This document shows, piece by piece, positions 29,395-35,336 of a DNA stretch of 35,336 nucleotides. The translations under genes and the position numbers were made by a program. Location: the NCBI GenBank assembly GCA_963601915.1, contig CAVCGL010000022.1, positions 1 to 35,336 on the forward strand. The letters run 5' to 3'. How positions within the stretch are numbered: the first letter of the stretch is position 1; every line of letters starts with the position of its first letter. The notes under the pieces were generated by a model. That model did no database searches, had not been told where the DNA came from, and worked only from the letters and a program-made list of their open reading frames with translations. The stretch is from Butyricicoccus_A sp963601915 (lineage in GTDB: Bacteria > Bacillota > Clostridia > Oscillospirales > Butyricicoccaceae).

Positions 29395-31801
29395 AAAGCA
29401 GGATGACATCCGAATGCCGTCTCATCTGTCAGCCGCAGAGCAGAAACGGGTGCAGACGGTGATTGACCGTGCAAGGGGGGATCGCACGGTTCCGCACTCA
29501 GCCCAGGAGAGCATTCCCTTTCAGCGGATGTTCCCGGACGGCATCTGCCGTGTGACGGACAACTACTACACCAAAACCATCCAGTTTCAGGACATCAATT
29601 ACCAGCTGGCACAGCAGGAAGATCAGACGGCTATCTTTGAGGAATGGTGCAACTTCCTGAACTTCTTTGATTCCAGCATCCGCTTCGAGCTTTCCTTTAT
29701 GAATATGGCTACGGATGCCTCGAATTTTGAGAAGATGGTGCGTATCCCGTACCAGAAGGATCATTTTAATCCGGTGCGCACGGAGTACAGCACCATGCTC
29801 CGCCGTCAGCTTGCCCAGGGCAACAACGGCCTGACCAAGACGAAGTACCTGACGTTTGGCATTGAGGCGGAATCCATGAAGCAGGCAAAGCCGAGGCTCA
29901 TTCACATCGAGATCGACCTGATGAACAACTTCAAACGCTTGGGTGTCCGGGCAAAATTGCTGAACGGCAAGGAACGGCTTCATTTGATGCACGATATGTT
30001 CCACATGGGTGACCATGACCGATTCAATTTCGATTGGAAGTGGCTGCCGGAGAGCGGGCTGTCGGTAAAGGACTTTATTGCACCGACCGGTTTTGCCTTT
30101 CCGAAGAACCGTGTTTTTCAGATGGGCGGGATGTATGGCTCCATGTCCTATCTCCAGATCACGGCTTCCGACCTGTCGGATCAGCTGCTGAAGGACTTTC
30201 TGGATATGGAATCCAGCCAGATTGTGACCATGCACATTCAGTCGGTAGACCAGAATAAAGCAATCAAGTCCATTAAGCACACCATTACGGAGTTGGATCG
30301 TTCCAAGATTGAGGAACAGAAGAAAGCTGTCCGTTCCGGATACGATATGGACATCATTCCGTCAGATTTGGCAACTTACGGCAAGGATGCAAAGGCACTG
30401 CTGAAAGAATTGCAGAGCCAGAATGAGCGTATGTTCCTGCTGACCTTTCTGGTGATGAATACTGGCGAGACGGAGCAGGAGCTGGAGACCAACGTGTTTC
30501 AGGCTTCCAGTATCGCACAGAAGTACAACTGCAACCTGCGCCGTCTGGACTTCCAGCAGGAGCAGGGGCTGATGAGCAGCCTGCCGCTGGCACAGAATCT
30601 GATTGAGATTCAGCGCAGCATGACTACCAGCAGTACGGCAATTTTCGTGCCGTTTACCACCCAGGAACTGTTTCAGACCGGGAAAGAGGCTTTGTACTAT
30701 GGGCTGAATGCTCTGTCCAACAACCTGATTATGGTTGACCGGAAAAAGCTCAAGAACCCAAACGGGTTGATTCTTGGTACTCCCGGTTCTGGTAAATCTT
30801 TCTCTGCCAAGCGTGAAATCGCCAATGCGTTCCTGGTGACGGATGACGATGTAATTGTGTGCGATCCCGAAGCCGAGTACACGGCACTGGTGCAGAAATT
30901 TGAGGGGCAGGTTATTAAAATCAGCCCTTCCAGCACGCAATATATCAACCCGATGGACATCAACGCGAATTATTCAGAAGAGGATAATCCGATTGCCTTG
31001 AAAGCAGATTTTATCCTGTCCCTGTGCGAGCTGATCGTGGGCGGCAAAGAAGGCTTGCAACCGGTAGAAAAGACGGTCATCGACCGCTGCGTTCATCAGA
31101 TTTACCAGACCTATTTTGAGCATCCTGTGCCGGAGAACATGCCGGTGTTGCAGGACTTGTACGAGGCACTGCTTCGGCAGGATGAAAAGGAAGCACACCA
31201 TGTGGCAACAGCACTGGAAATCTATGTGACCGGTTCGCTGAACCTGTTTAACCACCGCACCAATGTAGATATCAATAACCGGCTGGTCTGCTATGACATC
31301 AAGGAACTGGGCAAGCAGCTGAAAAAGATCGGTATGCTGGTGGTGCAGGATCAGGTCTGGGGGCGTGTGACCGCCAACCGTAATGCGGGTAAAGCCACCC
31401 GCTACTATATGGACGAGTTCCATCTGCTTTTGAAAGAAGAGCAGACAGCGGCCTACAGCGTGGAAATCTGGAAGCGATTCCGCAAATGGGGCGGTATTCC
31501 CACCGGCATCACCCAGAATGTGAAAGACCTGCTTTCTTCCCGCGAAGTGACGAACATTTTTGAAAACAGCGACTTCATTTATATGCTGAATCAGGCAGCC
31601 GGTGACCGTCAGATTCTGGCGGATCAGCTGAATATCAGCCCGCACCAGCTGTCTTATGTGACCCACTCCGGCGAAGGCGAAGGATTGCTGTTCTATGGAA
31701 ATGTGATTTTGCCGTTCGTTGATCGTTTCCCGACCGATCTGGAACTGTACCGGATCATGACGACAAAATTAACCGAAGTGCAGGAAGCAAAGGAGGCGTA
31801 A
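29357..31801 (+). CDS. VirB4-type conjugation ATPase
   Basis: This 814-residue protein starts at TTG, supported by GGAGGT 7 nt upstream, and overlaps the PrgI gene. The N-terminal domain (about 50-420) is the TraC/VirB4 module. The ATPase domain has Walker A GTPGSGKSF (about 474-482), DVIVCDPEAEYTALV, Walker B YYMDEFHLLLKEE (about 683) and GGIPTGITQNVKDLLSS. It powers substrate translocation and channel assembly at the inner face of the membrane. It is full length and intact. Confidence 0.96.
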   Translation: MFKILEKLTAKNKKQDDIRMPSHLSAAEQKRVQTVIDRARGDRTVPHSAQESIPFQRMFPDGICRVTDNYYTKTIQFQDINYQLAQQEDQTAIFEEWCNFLNFFDSSIRFELSFMNMATDASNFEKMVRIPYQKDHFNPVRTEYSTMLRRQLAQGNNGLTKTKYLTFGIEAESMKQAKPRLIHIEIDLMNNFKRLGVRAKLLNGKERLHLMHDMFHMGDHDRFNFDWKWLPESGLSVKDFIAPTGFAFPKNRVFQMGGMYGSMSYLQITASDLSDQLLKDFLDMESSQIVTMHIQSVDQNKAIKSIKHTITELDRSKIEEQKKAVRSGYDMDIIPSDLATYGKDAKALLKELQSQNERMFLLTFLVMNTGETEQELETNVFQASSIAQKYNCNLRRLDFQQEQGLMSSLPLAQNLIEIQRSMTTSSTAIFVPFTTQELFQTGKEALYYGLNALSNNLIMVDRKKLKNPNGLILGTPGSGKSFSAKREIANAFLVTDDDVIVCDPEAEYTALVQKFEGQVIKISPSSTQYINPMDINANYSEEDNPIALKADFILSLCELIVGGKEGLQPVEKTVIDRCVHQIYQTYFEHPVPENMPVLQDLYEALLRQDEKEAHHVATALEIYVTGSLNLFNHRTNVDINNRLVCYDIKELGKQLKKIGMLVVQDQVWGRVTANRNAGKATRYYMDEFHLLLKEEQTAAYSVEIWKRFRKWGGIPTGITQNVKDLLSSREVTNIFENSDFIYMLNQAAGDRQILADQLNISPHQLSYVTHSGEGEGLLFYGNVILPFVDRFPTDLELYRIMTTKLTEVQEAKEA

Positions 31802-31804
31802 GCA

Positions 31805-33559
31805 ATGGCTGGCAAGAAAAATCCGAATCTCGGAGACAAGCTGCGGCAGGAGCGCGAGGGTGCGGAAAACACCCTTCGCGATTCCAGAAACAAAGCCGCC
31901 GATAGCAGTACGGGAGACAGCAGCAAGAAAAAAGCGGAACACCGAAGGCAGATTCGTCACGAGGCGGATCTTGCCAAGATGCGCAGCAAGAAGCTGAAAT
32001 CGGAGCAGGATGTAAAGGCGAAGAAGAATGCAGCGGCTTCCGGGAAAAAAGGCGGAAAGCCAAAGAAACCGGGGAATCTTGCGGCAGATGCACTTTCAGC
32101 CAAAGCACATCAGAGTGTGCGCAATGCCGACCAGGATAATAATTCCGGTGTGGAGGCAGCTCATTTTACTGAAGGTTCAGCGGAAGGTGCAGCCCGTGCG
32201 GGTTCCCGGTTCCAATATGGACGAAAGCTGCGGAAGTACAAAAAGCTGGAGTGGCTGGAGAAAAAGGCAGATAAGGATGCTGTGGAGTCCATCTTTGCGG
32301 AACGCATGAAGTCTGATCCGCAGGCTGCCTCCAATTTCTTTTCCCGATGGCGGCAGAAGCAGGCCATTAAAAAAGAGTATGCCGCTGCGAAGGCAGGTGC
32401 GGCCGCTGCGGAGAACACAGCAGCTGGCACAGCCAAAGCTGCGCAGGGTACTGCTAGCATGACGGAAAAGGCATTTCAGTTTGTGCAGAGCCACTCGCAT
32501 ATCATCATCGGTATTGCAGCCGTGGGACTGCTTGTTTTGGTGATTGCCGGGTCGGTTTCGTCCTTCTCTGTCTTGATCAATGGCGGCGGCAATGTGGTGC
32601 TGGGGACTTCCTACACGGCAGAAGATGAAGATTTGAAAGGCGTGGAGACGGATTATACCAAGCTGGAAGATGAAGTTCGCAAACAAATCGACCGCATTGA
32701 AACCGACCATCCGGGTTATGACGAGTATCGCTACAATCTGGCAGAGATTGGTCACAATCCCTATGAGCTTGCTTCTCTGTTGACTGTAGAATTTGAAAAC
32801 TATACGAGAAGCCAGGTGCAGGCGCGGCTCCAGAGTATTTTTGAAGCGCAGTATGAGCTGAAGTTGGAGGAAAAGGTGGAAATCCGCACTAGGACGGTAC
32901 ATTCCCACTCGACGGATGCGGACGGTAATGTCTCGGACGACAGCTACGAAGAGGAGTATGAATACTATATCCTCAACGTGACGCTGATCAACCGGGGTGT
33001 GGATTATGTGGCGAGAAATTCCGGCTGGAACGATGATCAGTTAAGCCGCTACGAGGTGACACTGGAGTGCCGGGGCAATCGGGATGATCTGTTTGCAGGC
33101 ATCGCTTTTGCAACGCCGGATGGCGTGGGTTCCAGTGGAGAATATCAGGATTACGATATTCCGGGCGAAGCTCTGACGGATGAAAAATTCCGGAAGATGA
33201 TTACCGAAGCAGAGAAATATCTCGGTTATCCCTATGTCTGGGGCGGCAGCTCGCCAAGTACCAGTTTTGACTGTTCCGGCTTTGTAAGCTGGGTCATCAA
33301 CCACTGCGGCAATGGCTGGAATGTAGGCAGGCAGACGGCCAACGGTCTGATGGGAAAATGCGACATTATCCCGAAGAGTGAGGCAAAGCCCGGAGACCTG
33401 ATCTTCTTTCAGAAAACCTACAACACCAACGGAGCGTCCCATGTGGGCATTTATGTCGGCAATGGGATGATGATTCACTGTGGGTCACCAATTTCCTATG
33501 CTTCCATCGAGACAAGTTACTGGCGGCAGCACTACTACTGCATGGGAAGAATTCGATAA
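31805..33559 (+). CDS. CD1108-type mobile element protein with NlpC/P60 peptidase domain
   Basis: This 584-residue protein is highly charged at residues 1-225 (Lys/Ala-rich, cytoplasmic). One membrane helix (about 233-255: HIIIGIAAVGLLVLVIAGSV) precedes an extracellular part. The last 125 residues are an NlpC/P60 cysteine peptidase: YLGYPYVWGGSSP, FDCSGF with C490, SHVGIYVGNG with H546 and MIHCGSP. It should cut peptidoglycan stem peptides and open the wall for the conjugation channel. It is 3 bp after virB4 in the same operon. The domain assignment is firm, and the CD1108 name is from memory of Clostridioides ICEs. Confidence 0.93.
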   Translation: MAGKKNPNLGDKLRQEREGAENTLRDSRNKAADSSTGDSSKKKAEHRRQIRHEADLAKMRSKKLKSEQDVKAKKNAAASGKKGGKPKKPGNLAADALSAKAHQSVRNADQDNNSGVEAAHFTEGSAEGAARAGSRFQYGRKLRKYKKLEWLEKKADKDAVESIFAERMKSDPQAASNFFSRWRQKQAIKKEYAAAKAGAAAAENTAAGTAKAAQGTASMTEKAFQFVQSHSHIIIGIAAVGLLVLVIAGSVSSFSVLINGGGNVVLGTSYTAEDEDLKGVETDYTKLEDEVRKQIDRIETDHPGYDEYRYNLAEIGHNPYELASLLTVEFENYTRSQVQARLQSIFEAQYELKLEEKVEIRTRTVHSHSTDADGNVSDDSYEEEYEYYILNVTLINRGVDYVARNSGWNDDQLSRYEVTLECRGNRDDLFAGIAFATPDGVGSSGEYQDYDIPGEALTDEKFRKMITEAEKYLGYPYVWGGSSPSTSFDCSGFVSWVINHCGNGWNVGRQTANGLMGKCDIIPKSEAKPGDLIFFQKTYNTNGASHVGIYVGNGMMIHCGSPISYASIETSYWRQHYYCMGRIR

Positions 33560-33594
33560 AAACAGGGCATTTATTCGCCCGGAAAGGACAGAGT

Positions 33595-33846
33595 ATGAGT
33601 TTGAAACTGGAAAAGATTGCTGCGGAGCGGGAGAAAGCCCGCAGGAAACGCGATGAGTGGGAGGAGCGCAGAAAGGAATGGGACAGAAAGTACCACGAAC
33701 AGGAAAATAGCGAAATTTGTGAAATGGTACATGCCCAGAGCCTAACCCCGGAACAGCTGGCAGTCATCATTCAGATGGCGCAGGCTGCGGTGCCCAACCC
33801 GGAGAACCTGAAACTAGATGAGAAAGAAACGGAGGAGATGGAATGA
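33595..33846 (+). CDS. DUF4315 family protein
   Basis: This 83-residue protein has a GGAAAGGA site. It is almost all helix: a charged coiled coil (KLEKIAAEREKARRKRDEWE) followed by SLTPEQLAVIIQMAQA, which is the DUF4315 signature of ICE transfer operons. It overlaps the next gene by 4 bp (ATGA). It is probably a cytoplasmic accessory of the transfer machinery. No function is known. Confidence 0.88.
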   Translation: MSLKLEKIAAEREKARRKRDEWEERRKEWDRKYHEQENSEICEMVHAQSLTPEQLAVIIQMAQAAVPNPENLKLDEKETEEME

Positions 33847-35006
33847 AAAAGATGATGGCAATGCTGCTTGCCAGTGTGATGGCGGCAGGAACCTTTACGA
33901 CTACTGCGTTTGCCTATACGGGCGATGATGCGCAGGGAAACATGGCTATCAGTACCGCTGCACAGGAAGCGGATGCAGCAGAAAGCGCGAATGCAGGGAA
34001 AACGGACAATACCGACAGCATCGAAATCGACCCGGACATGCAGGTGCTGCCGGATGGCTATGAGATCTCTACGGATGAGGATGGGAACCTGATCGTTGCG
34101 GTGGGCGGCAAGGAATACAACATCGGCAGCGAAAAGTCCCAAAAGCAGATGGGTACGGTGGTGCCGGGTATCACCAGCCTGCATTTCCGTTCCGGTCCCG
34201 GCATGGATCAGGCGATTATCGGATATCTGCATTCTGGCGATACGGTGGAGATTGTCGAAAAATGCGGTGACTGGTATAAGGTGAACTTCAACGGCAAAAC
34301 CGGGTATGCACATGGAAAGTACCTGAATGTCACGGATTCTGCAAAAGACAGCAGCATGTTCAGTGAAGATGAGCTGAAGCTGTTTCTGGATCTGATGCAG
34401 GGTGGACTGTCATCCGAGGATGAGACGGAATCCAGTACAGCTTTGACTCCGGAAGGAAATATGACGCTGGTGGACGATATCGGTGAGGAAGAAGATAAAT
34501 CCAGCCAGCAGTTCATCACGCTGGTGACAAAGGCGGGCAATACCTTCTATCTGATTATCGACCGTGATAAAGACGGCAACCAGAATGTGCATTTCCTGAA
34601 CATGGTGGATGAGGCCGATTTGCTTGCTCTGATGGATGAAGAGGAAGCTGCCAAGTATCAGGAGAAGGAACCGGAAGTCACGGAACCTGCGGAAACCGAA
34701 AAACCGCAGGAGACAGAACCTGCACTGGAAGAACAGAAAACAGAGAGCGAGCAAAAGAAAGCGTCTCCGCTTCCGATGATTATGCTGCTTCTGTTTGTGA
34801 TTGGTGCAGCCGGTGTCGGCGGTTATCTCTATATCAAGATGAAGGGCGTAAAGCCTGCATCTAAGAAAAATCAACCGGACCCTGATGCGGATTATCACGA
34901 TGAGGATGAAGACGCGCTCCAGCTGCCGGAGGATGACGGTGACGAGGACGAAGAAGTGGATGTCAACGAGGATTACGAAGCAGAATTGGATGATGAACCT
35001 GTCTGA
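33843..35006 (+). CDS. DUF4366/CD1107-type exported membrane protein with SH3 domain
   Basis: This 387-residue protein has a signal peptide (MKKMMAMLLASVMAAGTF to AFA, about 1-25). A bacterial SH3 domain at about 103-162 (TSLHFRSGPGMDQAIIGYL, GDWYKVNFNGKTGYAHGKYL) probably binds peptidoglycan. The DUF4366 part (about 218-265: QQFITLVTKAGNTFYLIIDR) is followed by a Glu/Pro/Thr-rich stalk, one membrane helix (about 311-333) and a very acidic cytoplasmic tail. It acts at the cell surface in ICE transfer by context. It is coupled to DUF4315 by ATGA and is the last gene of this transfer block. Confidence 0.9.
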   Translation: MKKMMAMLLASVMAAGTFTTTAFAYTGDDAQGNMAISTAAQEADAAESANAGKTDNTDSIEIDPDMQVLPDGYEISTDEDGNLIVAVGGKEYNIGSEKSQKQMGTVVPGITSLHFRSGPGMDQAIIGYLHSGDTVEIVEKCGDWYKVNFNGKTGYAHGKYLNVTDSAKDSSMFSEDELKLFLDLMQGGLSSEDETESSTALTPEGNMTLVDDIGEEEDKSSQQFITLVTKAGNTFYLIIDRDKDGNQNVHFLNMVDEADLLALMDEEEAAKYQEKEPEVTEPAETEKPQETEPALEEQKTESEQKKASPLPMIMLLLFVIGAAGVGGYLYIKMKGVKPASKKNQPDPDADYHDEDEDALQLPEDDGDEDEEVDVNEDYEAELDDEPV

Positions 35007-35026
35007 TTAAAGCAGCGTTGACCGGT

Positions 35027-35093
35027 GGGACGACTGAAAAGCCGTCCCTTTTACATAGCAGTCATGTACTTCGGTGCCTGGCTGCTAATTTTT
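35027..35093 (+). promoter_or_regulatory. TTACATAG-hairpin motif, copy C (after the DUF4366 gene)
   Basis: Stem 1: GGGACG (35027-35032) with CGTCCC (35043-35048) and a GAAA loop. TTACATAG is at 35051-35058. Stem 2: TAGCAG (35056-35061) with CTGCTA (35082-35087), extended by a G-U and further pairs, then TTTTTT. A probable terminator of the transfer operon. Confidence 0.8.
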
Positions 35094-35113
35094 TGCGAAA
35101 GGAGCAGTATCGA

Positions 35114-35173
35114 ATGAAGTTAGTTTATGTGAAGCTTCACATAAACAAGTTTATGTTTAGTCATACATTATGA
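35114..35173 (+). CDS. 19-codon mini-ORF, possible leader peptide
   Basis: AAAGGAGCAG precedes the ATG. The peptide is MKLVYVKLHINKFMFSHTL. Most of it is encoded by a perfect 24-bp palindrome, and its TGA is the first base-paired codon of a TGAGACG/CGTCTCA hairpin. This layout resembles leader-peptide attenuators of resistance genes, but no specific gene can be named. Confidence 0.4.
   Translation: MKLVYVKLHINKFMFSHTL
35123..35146. repeat. Perfect 24-bp palindrome at the right edge
   Basis: GTTTATGTGAAG (35123-35134) is followed directly by its reverse complement CTTCACATAAAC (35135-35146). A further half-site, CTTCACATAA, occurs at 35223-35232. A likely operator for a dimeric regulator. 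Confidence 0.75.
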
Positions 35174-35188
35174 GACGTAACCGTCTCA
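35171..35188 (+). other. Short hairpin after the mini-ORF
   Basis: TGAGACG (35171-35177) pairs with CGTCTCA (35182-35188) with a TAAC loop. A weak U-rich stretch follows. The region 35189-35297 is AT-rich and has no other supported gene; TTGTTA (35246-35251) and TATCAA (35269-35274) could be a promoter. Confidence 0.5.
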
Positions 35189-35297
35189 AACACCTCTCTT
35201 TCCTATAAATTTTTGAAAATAACTTCACATAACGTGCCACCTTTTTTGTTAGAGTTAGGTTGTATCATTATCAACCGCTTCACTGAAAGGAGTACGT

Positions 35298-35336
35298 ATG
35301 GAAGTAAAAACAACAGTTTCAACAGCGGAACTACTT
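35298..35336 (+). CDS. Start of an unidentified gene, cut by the window edge
   Basis: The first 13 codons read MEVKTTVSTAELL after a GAAAGGAGTACGT ribosome-binding site. The position after the transfer block and the AT-rich upstream region suggest the next ICE module or a cargo gene. The product cannot be identified from 13 residues. Confidence 0.55.
   Translation, partial: MEVKTTVSTAELL

Larger units (their letters stand above)
20200..35336 (+). mobile_element. Integrative conjugative element (Tn1549/CTn-like), left part
   Basis: From here the genes are the replication, partition and type IV secretion modules of a Firmicutes ICE: BRO antirepressor, Rep, DnaC-like, ParB, DpnD/PcfM-DUF3846, PcfB, VirD4, Maff2, VirB6-like, PrgI, VirB4, CD1108 NlpC, DUF4315 and DUF4366. 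All read in one direction with tight spacing. The left end must fall between the rpsI terminator (20190) and the antirepressor (20481), and the exact border is not visible. The right end, integrase and relaxase lie beyond the window. Confidence 0.9.

Overview
The window looks like a chromosomal segment of a low-GC Gram-positive anaerobe of the class Clostridia. The rpmG-secE-nusG-rplK-rplA / rplJ-rplL order, strong AGGAGG ribosome-binding sites, extended -10 promoters and the type of conjugative element point to an Oscillospirales or Butyricicoccaceae-like gut bacterium. That placement is inference; no rRNA or other taxonomic marker is present. About 20.2 kb of ordinary chromosome is followed, right after rpsI, by at least 15 kb of an integrative conjugative element (ICE) of the Tn1549/CTn type that runs off the right edge.

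Bases 1-4440 hold a secreted M15 peptidase and a YetF-like membrane protein (both minus strand), a small membrane protein, ruvX (minus) and a tandem pair of related small membrane proteins. Bases 4466-8210 are the ribosomal block: rpmG, secE, nusG, rplK, rplA, then rplJ-rplL behind its own promoter and an L10-type leader. Sequences resembling the 23S rRNA L1 site precede both rplK and rplA. Bases 8225-9505 hold an XRE regulator without a normal start codon, facing away from a JAB-domain gene that looks frameshifted and a 59-residue cysteine-rich protein. Bases 9987-12684 are a metal P-type ATPase operon: a 26-codon mini-ORF ending inside a terminator hairpin, a DUF6110 protein, and the ATPase.

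Bases 12783-14889 hold a small XRE regulator, two 345-bp tandem repeats built of palindromic modules, and a DUF2975/YozG-type pair. Bases 14930-18967 hold a lipoprotein, an AIM24 protein, a condensation-type acyltransferase and a TtcA-like tRNA thiolase. rplM-rpsI (19270-20133) close the chromosomal part.

The ICE (from about 20.2 kb) encodes a BRO/ANT antirepressor, a replication initiator with intragenic 15-bp repeats, a DnaC-like loader, ParB, accessory proteins, and then a type IV secretion module: PcfB, VirD4, Maff2, a VirB6/TrbL-like channel protein, PrgI, VirB4, a CD1108-type NlpC/P60 hydrolase, DUF4315 and a DUF4366/SH3 protein. Integrase and relaxase are not in the window. At the right edge the sequence becomes AT-rich, with a perfect 24-bp palindrome, a 19-codon mini-ORF, a hairpin and the first 13 codons of another gene, possibly cargo.

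The least expected feature is a motif present four times in the ICE's non-coding gaps: TTACATAG leading into a hairpin closed by TAG/CTA, usually followed by a U-run. In three copies a second hairpin sits just upstream, and in two copies a shared 13-mer lies 15-16 nt downstream. It may be an element-specific terminator or RNA control site. Other points of interest are the attenuator-like leader of the ATPase operon, a promoter nested in a terminator hairpin before rpmG, and a 25-bp palindrome inside parB.
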